Counted from the stretch's first letter, positions 32,021-41,655 are shown. The stretch: DNA of 64,000 nucleotides from an uncultured Bacteroidales bacterium (GCA_946183915.1 CAMHDJ010000004.1:17998-81997); one strand, 5' to 3'. Notes: generated by a model from the letters alone, not told the origin. Made by a program: numbers and translations.

Positions 32021-32563
32021 ATGAGCAAAAAGTTTATCTGCCCCGTGTGCGGTTACGTCTACGAGGGCGACGAGATGCCTGAGAAGTGCCCCATCTGCGG
32101 CAAACCGATGCAGGAAGTGAAAGAGGACATCAAGACCTGGGCCGCCGAGCACATCGTCGGCGTGGCCAAAGATGCCCCCGAAGATATCAAGATGGACCTC
32201 CGCGCCAACTTTGAGGGCGAGTGCAAGGAAGTCGGTATGTACCTGGCCATGGCCCGAGTGGCCCATCGCGAGGGCTACCCCGAAATTGGCCTCTATTGGG
32301 AGAAGGCTGCCTACGAGGAGGCTGAGCACGCCGCCAAGTTTGCCGAACTGCTGGGCGAGGTGTTGACCGACAGCACCAAAGAGAATCTGAAGATGCGTGT
32401 CGACGCTGAGTACGGCGCCACCGCCGGCAAGACCGACCTGGCCAAGCGTGCCAAGGCCCTCAACCTCGACGCCATCCACGACACGGTCCACGAGATGGCA
32501 CGCGACGAGGCCCGCCACGGCAAAGCTCTCGAAGGCCTGCTTAACCGCTACTTCAATAAGTGA
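32021..32563 (+). CDS. Reverse rubrerythrin
   Basis: A 180-residue protein with the rubredoxin domain first (Cys7, Cys10, Cys23, Cys26) and the ferritin-like di-iron domain second ([51 protein letters not shown]). This reversed order defines the family, known in clostridia as an O2/H2O2-responsive NADH peroxidase partner. It probably reduces H2O2 in the cytoplasm. A 7-bp word element begins in its stop codon and fills the gap to lpxK. Confidence 0.95.
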   Translation: MSKKFICPVCGYVYEGDEMPEKCPICGKPMQEVKEDIKTWAAEHIVGVAKDAPEDIKMDLRANFEGECKEVGMYLAMARVAHREGYPEIGLYWEKAAYEEAEHAAKFAELLGEVLTDSTKENLKMRVDAEYGATAGKTDLAKRAKALNLDAIHDTVHEMARDEARHGKALEGLLNRYFNK

Positions 32564-32678
32564 GCAGTGGTAAGTGTTTAGTGTTTAGTGTGCTACGCAG
32601 AATAATGGCGGCAACTAAACACTAAACACTGAACACTAAACACTGAACACTAAACACTAAACACTGAACACTGAACAC
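32560..32678. repeat. Word element: four words, 28-bp core, nine inverted words
   Basis: Left words GTGAGCA, GTGGTAA, GTGTTTA and GTGTTTA run 32560-32587. The core starts GTGTGCTACG and ends GCGGCAAC (32588-32615). Nine right words TAAACAC or TGAACAC follow at exact 7-bp spacing to 32678. It fills the whole gap between reverse rubrerythrin and lpxK. Confidence 0.92.
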
Positions 32679-32679
32679 G

Positions 32680-33834
32680 ATGTCGTTCCGCACCACCATA
32701 TCGTACATCCTGTGGCCACTCTCCATGTGGTACGCTGTCGGCGTGGCGGTGCGGAACCTTCTTTTCTCCCTGGGCATCAAGCGGCAGCAGGCGCCGCACA
32801 TCACCACCATCGGTGTGGGCAATCTGGCCACCGGCGGCACCGGCAAGACGCCGCACGTGGAGTACCTGCTCGAACTCTTCGGCGACCGCTACCGGACGGC
32901 CATGCTCAGCCGGGGCTACCGCCGGCGCAGCAAGGGCTTCGTGCTCGACGACGGGCGCCACGACGCCGCCTTGCTGGGCGACGAGCCCGCCATGATGGCC
33001 CGCAAGTACCCGCAGGTGCAGGTGGCCGTGTGCGAGAAGCGCGTCGAGGGAGTCCGCCGGCTGATGGCCCTGTCGGAGCCGCCGCTGCCGTCGGACGAGT
33101 CTGTCCCGTCTGACTCGTCGGACGTGTCTGACGCCGCCGACCAGCCCGCCGCCGAGCCCATCCAGCTGGTCATCCTCGACGATGTCTTCCAGCATCGGCA
33201 GATCAAGCCCAACATCAACATCCTCCTCACCGAGTACCAGCACCCCTACTTCCGCGACCGCATCCTGCCCTACGGCAACCTGCGCGAGTTCCGCTCGGCT
33301 CGGCGCTATGCCGGCATCGTGATCGTCACCAAGTGCCCCGCGCGGCTCAACCCCGTCGACAAGCACAATATCATCCACGACTTGCGGCTGCAGAACTATC
33401 AAAAGGTCTTCTTCTCCTACTTCCAGTATGGCGCCCTGCGCACCCTCGACGGGCAGGCGTCCGACGTCGACCTGCGGCGGATGGAGCAGGTGCTCGTCGT
33501 CACCGGCATCGCGCACCCCGAGCCGATGCTCGACGAGGTGCGGCGTCACTGCAAGGCACAGCATCTGGCCTTCCCCGACCACCACGACTACACCCGGCGC
33601 GACGTGGCGCGCATCGCGGACGCTTTTGATGCCCTGCCGGGCCAGCGCAAGGCCATCGTCACCACCGAGAAGGACGCCGTGCGCCTGCGCGGCCTCGCCG
33701 ACCGGCTGCCTGTCTACGTGCTGCCCGTCCGCGTGGCCTTCCACAAGGACGGCGACCTCGACTTCGACCAACTCGTCGAAGCCTCAGTCCGCGAAAACAT
33801 CTCTTTCCTTAGCAAGCTCAGCATCTGGAGCTGA
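32680..33834 (+). CDS. lpxK: Tetraacyldisaccharide 4'-kinase
   Basis: A 384-residue inner-membrane lipid A kinase that phosphorylates the 4' position of the lipid A disaccharide precursor. The P-loop is TIGVGNLATGGTGKTPHVEY near residues 44-63; later VILDDVFQHRQIKPNINILL and PYGNLREFRSARRY are family hallmarks. Near residues 138-152 an Asp/Ser-rich stretch (PSDESVPSDSSDVSD) is encoded by five 9-bp words and looks inserted. Transcription probably reads through the word element from the rubrerythrin gene; no separate promoter is evident. Confidence 0.93.
   Translation: MSFRTTISYILWPLSMWYAVGVAVRNLLFSLGIKRQQAPHITTIGVGNLATGGTGKTPHVEYLLELFGDRYRTAMLSRGYRRRSKGFVLDDGRHDAALLGDEPAMMARKYPQVQVAVCEKRVEGVRRLMALSEPPLPSDESVPSDSSDVSDAADQPAAEPIQLVILDDVFQHRQIKPNINILLTEYQHPYFRDRILPYGNLREFRSARRYAGIVIVTKCPARLNPVDKHNIIHDLRLQNYQKVFFSYFQYGALRTLDGQASDVDLRRMEQVLVVTGIAHPEPMLDEVRRHCKAQHLAFPDHHDYTRRDVARIADAFDALPGQRKAIVTTEKDAVRLRGLADRLPVYVLPVRVAFHKDGDLDFDQLVEASVRENISFLSKLSIWS
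33090..33134. repeat. 9-bp word array in lpxK (GTCKGACNN)
   Basis: Five 9-bp units at 33090, 33099, 33108, 33117 and 33126, in frame with lpxK. The same word family (GTCYGACRA) forms an in-frame array at 52358-52393. Confidence 0.85.
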
Positions 33835-33902
33835 GGGCGATCCACTCCTGTTTGATTCTCACCGCACACGTGTCCTCTACAGCCCCTCGCCCTGCGTGAA
33901 GA

Positions 33903-34898
33903 TCATTTCTTGATGTAGGAGAGGAAGTCGAGGTCGATGCTGAGGGAGATGAAGGGTTTGAGGAGCCAGGCCTTGGCGGTGACGTCGTCGATGCTCTCAC
34001 CGTAGATGAGCACGTCGGAGGCGCTGCGGCCCTCGGCCAGCACTTGGTACTCGGCCACGTTGAAGCCCGCCGTCAGGTAGAAGAAGTCGACGAAGCGGAA
34101 GCTGGCGCCGACGTAGAAGTTCTTGAACAGGTTGCTGCCGCCGAAGCCCACATAGAGGCCCAGGTCGTAGGCGAAGTCCTGGTCGAAGCGCGGTATCTCG
34201 CCGGTCTTCAGCTCGTGGGGTTTGTTGAAGTATTTGGTCATGTCCCACAGCATCACCGAGGCGCCGGTGACGTAGTCGAACTCGATGTTGCCGGCGTTGC
34301 GGTTGGAGATGCGGCGGTTGCCGTTGGCGTCGAGGCGTATCTCCCAGGCGGGAGTGCGGTAGAAGCGCATGGCGATGCCCTGGATGGGGCGCACCTTCTT
34401 CTTGCGGTTGGTGGCGGCGGCCACCTTCTCCTCGGCGGCTTTGGCCCGTTCAGCCAGGTACTTGTTGGCCTCCTCCTTGCGCACAGCCTCGATCTCCGCC
34501 ACCCGCACGATGCTCCGCAGCGAGTCCACCACCCGGATGTAGTAGTTGCGCTCGGCCTCGAGTTTCTCCTTGTCGACACCGTTGGCGGTGAGGATCTCGC
34601 GGTAGAAGACCTCCTTCTCCTGCAGGGCCTTGAGGGCCGCCGTGTCGGCGATGCGGCGTATGACGGTATCGGTGCGGAGGATGTAGGTGGTGTCGACGCG
34701 CAGGAGGGTCAGGGTGTCGGTGCGGGTGATGTAGACCGTGTCGTGGATGGGCGCCGGCGGTGCCGACAGGTCGTGCCACTCGCCGACCCCGGTCTCGGTC
34801 AGGCTGTCGGCCACGGCGATGCCCACCCGCAGGGTGTCCTGCGCGCGAAGGGCCACACACGACAGCAGCAGCCACGCTATGAGCAGCAGGCGTTTCAT
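33903..34898 (-). CDS. Envelope protein with coiled coil and C-terminal barrel-like domain
   Basis: A 331-residue exported protein. Residues 1-19 are a signal peptide ([19 protein letters not shown]). About 45-85 is a Thr/Asp-rich beta stretch ([20 protein letters not shown]). About 88-165 is a long charged coiled coil. The last 150 residues are aromatic and strand-rich ([39 protein letters not shown]), like a small outer-membrane barrel. No named family is recognised. Its start overlaps the hisS stop by 4 bp (ATGA), so it is translated from the hisS transcript. It probably spans periplasm and outer membrane, but that is inferred. Confidence 0.72.
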   Translation of the reverse strand: MKRLLLIAWLLLSCVALRAQDTLRVGIAVADSLTETGVGEWHDLSAPPAPIHDTVYITRTDTLTLLRVDTTYILRTDTVIRRIADTAALKALQEKEVFYREILTANGVDKEKLEAERNYYIRVVDSLRSIVRVAEIEAVRKEEANKYLAERAKAAEEKVAAATNRKKKVRPIQGIAMRFYRTPAWEIRLDANGNRRISNRNAGNIEFDYVTGASVMLWDMTKYFNKPHELKTGEIPRFDQDFAYDLGLYVGFGGSNLFKNFYVGASFRFVDFFYLTAGFNVAEYQVLAEGRSASDVLIYGESIDDVTAKAWLLKPFISLSIDLDFLSYIKK

Positions 34899-36247
34899 CT
34901 CAGGCGTTCGATCATTTGGTCCACGGTCAGGGTCTCCTGCGTGCCGTCGACCATGTTTTTGAGGGTGACGGTGCCGTCCTTCATCTCGCTCTCGCCCACG
35001 AAGGCCACGAACGGGAACCCCTTGCGGTTGGCGTAGTCCATCTGTTTCTTCATCTTGGCGGCGTCGGGATAGACCAGCGTGGCGATGCCGGCCTCGCGCA
35101 GCCGGTAGGCGCAGCGGATGCAGTGCTTGAGTTCTTCGGGGCCGAAGTTGACGAACATCACGCGGGCCGACTGGCCAAGGTCGGCCGGGAAGAGCTCGAG
35201 CTCGGTGAGCACGTCGTAGATGCGGTCGGCGCCGAACGAGATGCCCACGCCGCTGACGCCCGGCATGCCGAAGATGCCCGTCAGGTTGTCGTAGCGGCCG
35301 CCGCCGCAGATGCTGCCGATGCTGACGTTCTTGGCCTTGACTTCGAAGATGGCGCCGGTGTAGTAGTTCAGGCCGCGGGCCAGGGTGAGGTCCAGCTCCA
35401 CCTCGCAGCCGAGGCTGAAGAGGCCGATGAGGTCGAACAGTTCGGAGGTCTCCTCGACGCCTTTGAGGCCCACCTCGATGCCGGCGAAGAGCTCGCGCAG
35501 GCGGGCCAGCTTCTGGCGTGCGTCGCCCTGCAGGTCGAAGACGGGGTTGAGCGCCTCGATCTGCTCCTCGCCGAGGCCGCGTTCGCGCAGCTCGGCGCGC
35601 ACGTTGTCGAGGCCGATCTTGTCCAGTTTGTCGATGGCCACGGTGATGTCCACCAGCTTGTCCGGCGCCCCGATGAGCTCGGCGATGCCGGCCAGGATCT
35701 TGCGGTTGTTGATCTTCACCACCACGTTGATGTTCAGGCGGCGGAACACCTCGTCGATCATCTGCACCAGCTCCAGCTCGTTGAGCATCGAGTCGGAGCC
35801 GATCATGTCGGCGTCGCACTGGTAGAACTCGCGGTAGCGGCCCTTCTGCGGCCGGTCGGCGCGCCAGACGGGCTGCAGCTGATAGCGGCGGAAGGGGAGC
35901 TGCACCTGCTCGCGGTGCTGCACCACGAAGCGGGCGAAGGGCACCGTCAGGTCGTAGCGCAGGCCGCGCTCGCAGATCTGCGGCGCCACCTTGTGGTAGT
36001 CCTGCCCGAAGTCGACCCCCTCCATGAAGTTGCCGCTGTTGAGCACTTTGAAGAGCAGCTTGTCGCCCTCCTCGCCGTATTTGCCCATCAGCGTGGAGAG
36101 GTTCTCGAGCGACGGCGTCTCGATGGGTTCGAAGGCGAAGGCCTTGAACACGGAGCGGATGGTGTCGAAAATATAGTTGCGGCGCGCCATCTCGACAGGC
36201 AGGAAATCGCGCGTACCCTTTGGTATTGAACACTTAACGTTGGCCAT
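34895..36247 (-). CDS. hisS: Histidyl-tRNA synthetase
   Basis: A 450-residue class II synthetase. Start [20 protein letters not shown]; motif 2 is at [16 protein letters not shown]; the histidine-binding loop is [15 protein letters not shown]; motif 3 is [15 protein letters not shown]; the C-terminal anticodon-binding domain runs from about residue 345 and ends MIERLR. It charges tRNA-His. Length is typical for Bacteroidota. It has a consensus promoter and is coupled to the envelope gene downstream. Confidence 0.97.
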   Translation of the reverse strand: MANVKCSIPKGTRDFLPVEMARRNYIFDTIRSVFKAFAFEPIETPSLENLSTLMGKYGEEGDKLLFKVLNSGNFMEGVDFGQDYHKVAPQICERGLRYDLTVPFARFVVQHREQVQLPFRRYQLQPVWRADRPQKGRYREFYQCDADMIGSDSMLNELELVQMIDEVFRRLNINVVVKINNRKILAGIAELIGAPDKLVDITVAIDKLDKIGLDNVRAELRERGLGEEQIEALNPVFDLQGDARQKLARLRELFAGIEVGLKGVEETSELFDLIGLFSLGCEVELDLTLARGLNYYTGAIFEVKAKNVSIGSICGGGRYDNLTGIFGMPGVSGVGISFGADRIYDVLTELELFPADLGQSARVMFVNFGPEELKHCIRCAYRLREAGIATLVYPDAAKMKKQMDYANRKGFPFVAFVGESEMKDGTVTLKNMVDGTQETLTVDQMIERLR

Positions 36248-36267
36248 AGCACATTATTTTAGTCTGC

Positions 36268-36299
36268 AAAGATACATCTTTTTTCCATAACAAGCAAAT
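36268..36299 (-). promoter_or_regulatory. Promoter of hisS
   Basis: Leftward TTTG (36299-36296), 20-bp spacer, TATCTTTG (36275-36268): full Bacteroidota consensus, 20 bp before the ATG. Confidence 0.9.
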
Positions 36300-36345
36300 T
36301 TTAACCGCCGAATCGCTCGAATTTGACGAACAACCGCCCTGCGCC

Positions 36346-36455
36346 GCTTCGAGTAATCAGCCCTTCCCAACCTGCGTAGCTTCGAGTAATCAGCCCATTT
36401 CAACCTGCGCAGCTTCGAGTAATTAGCCCTACCCAACCTGCGTAGCTTCGAGTCC
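36346..36455. repeat. 33-bp tandem repeat (3 x 11 bp)
   Basis: GCTTCGAGTAA (the last copy GCTTCGAGTCC) recurs at 36346, 36379, 36412 and 36445, exactly 33 bp apart, separated by similar units ending CAACCTGCGTA. The copies are contiguous without unique spacers. It lies about 50 bp upstream of the hisS promoter. Confidence 0.92.
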
Positions 36456-36567
36456 TTCGAGTAATTCGCCGTTAAAAAACACCCACCTCGCCGTTAAAAA
36501 AATCCCCGCCGCTGCCATTTTCGTCCCCTTGCAACCCTCTTTCGGCCAGCATGATGCGCCACCATCT

Positions 36568-36645
36568 CCTACTCATCGCCTACTATCCTCCTTGTCTTCG
36601 CCTTAAGAAAATTTACTCGAGTAGGCAATAAGTAGGCGAAGAGTA
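36568..36645. repeat. 11-bp array with TACTCGAGTA palindrome, second copy
   Basis: TACT at 36570 and 36581, palindrome TACTCGAGTA at 36614-36623, then TAGG at 36622 and 36633 with AGTAGGCGAAGAG. It is related to the array at 31725-31800. Together with the 33-bp repeat it fills most of the 450-bp gap between hisS and the DUF6266 gene; no gene is seen there. Confidence 0.75.
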
Positions 36646-36697
36646 CGTTATGATCAGTGGAAAATAGATGGTAAACTCCTAATCAACCTTTAGCAAT

Positions 36698-37465
36698 ATG
36701 GCAAAACAATGGGGCAGTTACATGGGAGGCTTCAGCGGGAAGCTGGGGCCGGCCGTGGGGTACATGTGGAACGGCAAGTGGTGCCTGCGGAGCCTTCCCT
36801 CGCAGGTGCGCAACCCTCGCACGCCGAGGCAGATGGCCACGCGCGACGCCTTCCGACAGCAGGTGCAGCTGGCGGCGTCGATGCGCGACACCGTCCTGCA
36901 CGGGCTGACGCCCGCGGCGCGGCAGCAGGGCATGACGGCCTACAACCTTTTCGTGTCCATCAACCAGCCGTGCTTCGCGCTGGCGGAGAGCCAGTTGGTG
37001 GTCGACTGGACGGGGCTGCAGCTGAGCGTGGGCGACGTGGCGCCGGTGCGCCTCGGGGTGCCCGCAGTGGATGCCGACGGGGTGTTGACCGTCGACTTCG
37101 ACCCCTGCCGCGGCCTGCGGCGGGCGCGGGGCAACGACCTGGTGCGGCTCTACGTCTATTGCCCCGACCTCGGGCAGGGATGCCCGGCGGCGCCGGTCTA
37201 CAGGCGCGACAAGCGGGTAAGCCTCTTGTTGCCAGACGCTTTCGTGGGTCGCACGCTGCAGGTCTACGCCTCGGCCGAGGATGAGCACGGCTGCGGCTCG
37301 CCGACGGCGCACGCCGAGTGGCGCCCCGAGGCCATGGCGGCCGAGGCCGGCGACCTGCCGACGGAGGCCATGAATGAATGGCCGTCCGCGACCGCCGTGG
37401 CGGCGGCGATGGAGGGTGGGAGAGAGGCGGCGGCTGCGGCACCGCCCGGGCCGCAGTTCGGCTGA
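36698..37465 (+). CDS. DUF6266 family protein
   Basis: A 255-residue protein with the N-terminal pattern of a Bacteroidota-specific family (GGFSGKLGPAVGYMWNGKW, LRSLPSQVRNPRTPRQ). The middle is a beta-sandwich-like section (GVLTVDFDPCRGLRRARGND) and the C-terminus is Ala/Glu-rich and probably disordered. There is no signal peptide. The family's function is unknown. It stands alone between the repeat-rich gap and the C25 protease gene. Confidence 0.78.
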   Translation: MAKQWGSYMGGFSGKLGPAVGYMWNGKWCLRSLPSQVRNPRTPRQMATRDAFRQQVQLAASMRDTVLHGLTPAARQQGMTAYNLFVSINQPCFALAESQLVVDWTGLQLSVGDVAPVRLGVPAVDADGVLTVDFDPCRGLRRARGNDLVRLYVYCPDLGQGCPAAPVYRRDKRVSLLLPDAFVGRTLQVYASAEDEHGCGSPTAHAEWRPEAMAAEAGDLPTEAMNEWPSATAVAAAMEGGREAAAAAPPGPQFG

Positions 37466-37525
37466 CGGCGGGGCGCTTTTTGCGGGCTTCGGAGGGTGAA
37501 GAGCGCCGATGTTAGATTTTTTTTG

Positions 37526-37533
37526 TACTTTTG
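37526..37533 (+). promoter_or_regulatory. Promoter -7 box (TACTTTTG) for the C25 protease
   Basis: TACTTTTGCC follows a T-rich stretch and ends 21 bp before the ATG at 37555. Confidence 0.75.
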
Positions 37534-37554
37534 CCGTGGTCAAATGTAGCCGCA

Positions 37555-40500
37555 ATGAAGAGTCTTCTGCAATATATAGCATTGACCCTGTGTTTGTTGC
37601 TCCCTTGCGCTGTGCGCGCGCAGGTGGGCGGAGAGGCCTCGTTTTCGCTCCGCGAAGGGCCCGAAGGCGCCTGGCGGGTGGAGTTCCGCCTGGGGCGCTG
37701 GGGGGTGGACACGGTGGCGGGTGGCTATAGCCGCCTCGTGGCCGCCGGCCTGACCGGTGCCCACGGCGCGGTGGGCTGTCCGTCGCTGCCGACGGAGAGC
37801 CGGCTGGTGGTGCTGCCGCGGGGCAGCCGCCTGGCGCTTGCTGCGGTCGAGGGGCGCGAGGTGACCCTCGACGGGGCCGTCGACGCCGGCCGGCCGCTGC
37901 ATCCCGTCGCCGCGGCGCGGCCCAAGGATGCCCCGCCGGCGGCCTTCGATCCCGACGCCAAGATCTACGGCTCGGCCCAGTGGTACCGCGGCGGCGAGCC
38001 GCTGGAGCTGGAGCATGTAGGCACCATGGGGGGCAGCGAGGTGTTCCGCCTCACGGTGCGCCCGGTGGCCTACCAGCCCGCAAGCGGCGCCCTGCGCCTC
38101 TACGAACGCCTCGAGGCCCGGCTCGAAGGCGCGGCCAGCGGCGCCGGCACGGCCCCGTCGAGGCGCTATCTCATCGTGTCGCGGCCGCAGTTTCGCGAGG
38201 GCTTGCAGCCTTTCGTGCGCTGGAAACGCCAGCAGGGCTACGAGGTGGTGGAGCGCTATGCCGTCACCAACAGCCGCGCGGTGGTCAAGGGCCTGATCGA
38301 TGCCGAGTTTGCCGAGCCCGACCGCTGGCCCGGACACCTGCTGCTGGTGGGCGATGTGGCGCAGCTGCAGGCCTTCCTCGGCACCACCCGCCCCTCCGAC
38401 ATGGGGCAGCATATCACCGACCTCTACTACGCCGAGCACACGGGCGACTACCTGCCCGATGCGCTGGTGGGCCGCTGGCCTGTGAACGACAGCGCCGAAC
38501 TGGGCGCCGTGGTGCGCAAGAGCATGGCCTACGAGCAGGGCCGGCTGGCCGACAGCGCCGCCCTGCGCCGCCTGCTGCTCGTGGCCGGCGCCGAGAGCAC
38601 CGCGCCCGCCCCGACCACCACCAACGGGCAGGTGAACTACCTGGGGCGCGAGATCAAGCTGGCGCACCCCGCCTGGGACACCCTCTGCTATCGCAATCCC
38701 GCCTCGGGCTCGCAGCGCGAGGCCATCCTGACCGACCTGCGCCAGGGCGTAGCGGCGGTCAACTATACGGCCCACTGCACCGCCGCCGGCTGGTCGTCGC
38801 CGGCGGTGTCGTTCACCAGCATCGACACGCTGGGCCTCGCACAGCCGATGCTCTACGTCAACAACTGCTGCCTGAGCAACGAGTTCGGCGGCACCTGCTT
38901 CGGCGAGCAGCTGCTGCGTGCCCCCGCGGGGGGCGCCATCGGCGTTGTCGGGGCCACCAACTCGACCCTCTGGGACGAGGACTACTACTGGGCCGTGGGC
39001 CCGAAGCTGCCGCTCGCCCTCGAGCCGCTCTACGACAGTCTGCGCCCGGGCGCCTTCGACCGCTGGCTGGGCCGCGCGGCCGACATCCGCTCGCAGGGCC
39101 GGCTGCTGGCCGCGGGCAACCTGGCCGTGACGGCCGTCGGCTCGCCCTACGACAAGTTCTACTGGGAGATCTACTGCCTGCTGGGCGACCCCTCGCTGGA
39201 GCCCTGGGTGGGTGTGCCGCCGGCGGTCGACCTGCATCTGGCCGACGGCCTGCCGCGCAACGGCGCGGGCACCCTGCACCTGGGGGGCACCCCGGGCGCC
39301 ACGGTCACCGCCATGCAGCACGACAGTGTGCTGGGCTGCGGCACCATCGGCGCCGACGGGCTGCTGGCGCTGCCGCTCAGCGTGTCGATCGACACCACAG
39401 CACTCGTGCTCACCGCCACCCGCAGCGGCTACATTCCGCGCATCGACACCGTCGTGGCGCTGCCCGCCGAGGGCATGGCCGTGGCGCTGCGTGAGGTGAC
39501 GGTGGGCGACAGCACCGTCGGCTGCCGGCTGGAGAACGTGGGCACCCTGCCGCTCTACGGCCTGCGGGTGGTGCTGAGCCAGCTGGAGGCCGACAGCCTG
39601 ACCGACGCCCTGGTGGAGGAACGGGCGGCGACGGTCGACACCCTCATGCCGCAACACTCCAGCCCGTGGCTGACCCTGCCGCTGCACGTCTCGGCCGTGG
39701 GGCAGACGCCCGGCTGGGAGGCCGACCTCACAGTGTGGGACAGCGTCGAAGGGATGCTCTGCCACCTCGTGCTGCAGGGGCGGCTGTCGGTGGCCTATCC
39801 GTCGGCGGAGTTCCGGCTGCTCGAGGCCGACGGCAGCGAAAGCCACTCGCTGCAGCCGCAGCGGGGCTACCTTCTTGAGACCCTTCTCGCGGGCACGGCC
39901 GACAGCCTCGCCCTCCGAGTCACCGCCCTGCCGTCGGAGGACGTGCTGATAGATACGACTCTCCACTCTCCACTCCCCGCTCTTCACTCCCCGCTCACCA
40001 CTCCCGACAGCCTGACACACCTGCGCCTGCAGGCCACGCTCCGGCTGGGCAACCACCGCAGCCAGAGCGAGCACTACCTGACCGCCGGCCGGCGCGACGA
40101 CAGCTTCGAGGCCGGCATGGGGTCCTACCCCTGGCTGGCGGCCGGCACCGCGGGGTGGCAGGTGGACAGCACCGTGGCTCGCAGCGGGCGCTACAGCCTG
40201 CGCAGCGGCGCCATCGGCCACCGCCAGACCTCCGATCTGGTGCTCGAGGTGTGGCTGCCGGTCGACGACACCCTCCGCTACTGGTCGCGCATCTCGAGCG
40301 AACCCAATGCCGACAAGTTGCTCTTCACGGTCGACGGCCAGTCGCGTGCCAACGCCCGCTGGGGCAGCGGCGACTGGAAACAGCAGGTGGTGACGCTCGG
40401 CGCCGGGCGGCACACGCTGCGGTGGCGCTATGTGAAGGACGACAGCGTCGAGCAGGGAAGCGACTGCGCCTGGCTCGACGACGTGCAGCTGCCGATGGCC

Positions 40501-40797
40501 GTGTGGGATGCACCCTACGGATGGTTCGGTTCGCTGCCGGCGCTGGCCGTCGAGTCGCCAGAGGACGAGTCGTCCCGATTCCGGGTCTATCCCAATCCGA
40601 CCACCGGCCGCTTCGGGTGGAGCGGCGAGGAGGTGCGGCGCATGACCCTCCGCGACCTCTATGGACGCGAGGTTCTCACGCTCGAACAACCCCTGCCGAC
40701 GACGGTCGACCTGAGCTCGCTGCCCGACGGACTCTACCTGCTTCAGGTGGCCACCGATCATGATACCTACCACGTCAAACTGATAATACGCCATTAA
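37555..40797 (+). CDS. Gingipain-family (C25) cysteine protease with T9SS sorting domain
   Basis: A 1080-residue secreted protein. The signal peptide (MKSLLQYIALTLCLLLPC, cut near ARAQ) precedes a propeptide-like part. The C25 catalytic domain holds His407 (NYTAHCTAAGW) and the Cys438/Cys439 pair (VNNCCLSNEFGG). Later beta-sandwich domains follow, and a type A C-terminal sorting domain begins near residue 1008 (FRVYPNPTTGRFGW, LPDGLYLLQV). It should leave via type IX secretion and act at the cell surface. An in-frame array of seven 7-bp words (39960-40008) adds SPLPALHSPL-like residues around 803-818 in a domain linker. The start at 37555 avoids the promoter. Confidence 0.92.
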   Translation: MKSLLQYIALTLCLLLPCAVRAQVGGEASFSLREGPEGAWRVEFRLGRWGVDTVAGGYSRLVAAGLTGAHGAVGCPSLPTESRLVVLPRGSRLALAAVEGREVTLDGAVDAGRPLHPVAAARPKDAPPAAFDPDAKIYGSAQWYRGGEPLELEHVGTMGGSEVFRLTVRPVAYQPASGALRLYERLEARLEGAASGAGTAPSRRYLIVSRPQFREGLQPFVRWKRQQGYEVVERYAVTNSRAVVKGLIDAEFAEPDRWPGHLLLVGDVAQLQAFLGTTRPSDMGQHITDLYYAEHTGDYLPDALVGRWPVNDSAELGAVVRKSMAYEQGRLADSAALRRLLLVAGAESTAPAPTTTNGQVNYLGREIKLAHPAWDTLCYRNPASGSQREAILTDLRQGVAAVNYTAHCTAAGWSSPAVSFTSIDTLGLAQPMLYVNNCCLSNEFGGTCFGEQLLRAPAGGAIGVVGATNSTLWDEDYYWAVGPKLPLALEPLYDSLRPGAFDRWLGRAADIRSQGRLLAAGNLAVTAVGSPYDKFYWEIYCLLGDPSLEPWVGVPPAVDLHLADGLPRNGAGTLHLGGTPGATVTAMQHDSVLGCGTIGADGLLALPLSVSIDTTALVLTATRSGYIPRIDTVVALPAEGMAVALREVTVGDSTVGCRLENVGTLPLYGLRVVLSQLEADSLTDALVEERAATVDTLMPQHSSPWLTLPLHVSAVGQTPGWEADLTVWDSVEGMLCHLVLQGRLSVAYPSAEFRLLEADGSESHSLQPQRGYLLETLLAGTADSLALRVTALPSEDVLIDTTLHSPLPALHSPLTTPDSLTHLRLQATLRLGNHRSQSEHYLTAGRRDDSFEAGMGSYPWLAAGTAGWQVDSTVARSGRYSLRSGAIGHRQTSDLVLEVWLPVDDTLRYWSRISSEPNADKLLFTVDGQSRANARWGSGDWKQQVVTLGAGRHTLRWRYVKDDSVEQGSDCAWLDDVQLPMAVWDAPYGWFGSLPALAVESPEDESSRFRVYPNPTTGRFGWSGEEVRRMTLRDLYGREVLTLEQPLPTTVDLSSLPDGLYLLQVATDHDTYHVKLIIRH
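39960..40008. repeat. 7 x 7-bp word array in the C25 protease gene
   Basis: Seven words (TCTCCAC, TCCCCGC and variants) in exact phase, 49 bp. On the minus strand they read GTGGAGA, GCGGGGA and so on, the same word family and the same 49-bp length as the array at 53774-53822. Confidence 0.88.
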
Positions 40798-40803
40798 ACA
40801 GCC

Positions 40804-41655
40804 ATGAATACTGCCGAAGATACCCCCGACCTCACGCAAGTGCCGTTCTACCAGTGGGACAGCATCCCCTACGACCTGGAGGTGGAAGCCCCGGAGGTGG
40901 GCGTGGCGACCGATTCGACATTCGGCGTGTACATGCTCTGCGACACCACGGCGGTGCGCGAAAGCGTCGAGCGCCCCTCGCTCTTCGCCGGCCACGAACT
41001 GCCGGTCAACCAGCCGTTGGCCGAGCGCGCTGCCACGGCGCCCCAGGCCTGGGTCTTCGTGGTGCTCGTGGCGCTGATGGCGGTCACCACCCTCTACTAC
41101 CGCCAGAGCAAGATCCGCTTCGGCGAGATGCTGCGCTCGCTCTTCGACAGTCGGGCGATGGATCGCATGATGCGCAACAACAACCTGACGCGCTCGTCGC
41201 AGCTGGCCCCGATGGGACTGCTGCTGGCGGTCACCGCGGCCCTTCCGGTGCACCAGCTGGCGCTGGCCCGGACGGGCTTTGTGGGCTACCTTCTGCTGGC
41301 CGTTGGCCTGGTCTTGGCCTACTACCTCCGCAACGGCATCATACGCCTGCTGGCGGCCATCTTCGACGACACCGCCGCCACGGGCTCCTACATTGCCAGC
41401 AACTACCTCTACCATCTGGTTCTGGCCACGGTTATGCTACCTCTGCTTCTGCCGCTACTATACATGCCCTTCGGGCGCGAAACGTTCACTTACATGCTGG
41501 CAATCCTGGTTGTTATCGCGTTTGTGATGCGCCTCATCCGGGGCATGAAACTATTTTTAACACAATCAAGCGGCTCCTATTTCTATCTTTTTTACTATCT
41601 TTGCATCGTCGAAATTGCACCGATTTTGCTCATGGCAAAGTGGTTAATCGTGTAA
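40804..41655 (+). CDS. DUF4271 membrane protein
   Basis: A 283-residue inner-membrane protein. The N-terminal 80 residues are soluble; hydrophobic helices follow near 82-97, 137-153, 158-175, 203-222, 226-243 and 262-282. The pattern and the neighbour (HemD-like gene 33 bp downstream) match the DUF4271 family, conserved in Bacteroidota with no established function. It follows the protease by 6 bp, so part of its expression may come from the protease promoter. Confidence 0.85.
   Translation: MNTAEDTPDLTQVPFYQWDSIPYDLEVEAPEVGVATDSTFGVYMLCDTTAVRESVERPSLFAGHELPVNQPLAERAATAPQAWVFVVLVALMAVTTLYYRQSKIRFGEMLRSLFDSRAMDRMMRNNNLTRSSQLAPMGLLLAVTAALPVHQLALARTGFVGYLLLAVGLVLAYYLRNGIIRLLAAIFDDTAATGSYIASNYLYHLVLATVMLPLLLPLLYMPFGRETFTYMLAILVVIAFVMRLIRGMKLFLTQSSGSYFYLFYYLCIVEIAPILLMAKWLIV

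Noticed and set aside
36346..36455. 33-bp repeats as a CRISPR array
   Set aside because: The copies are contiguous and all positions repeat, so there are no unique spacers; no cas gene is present.
37531..37554. Earlier start codon for the C25 protease
   Set aside because: It overlaps the TACTTTTG promoter box. The same reasoning moved the starts of the GT2 gene (7380 to 7416), cutC (49777 to 49834) and the Wza-like gene (57795 to 58005).
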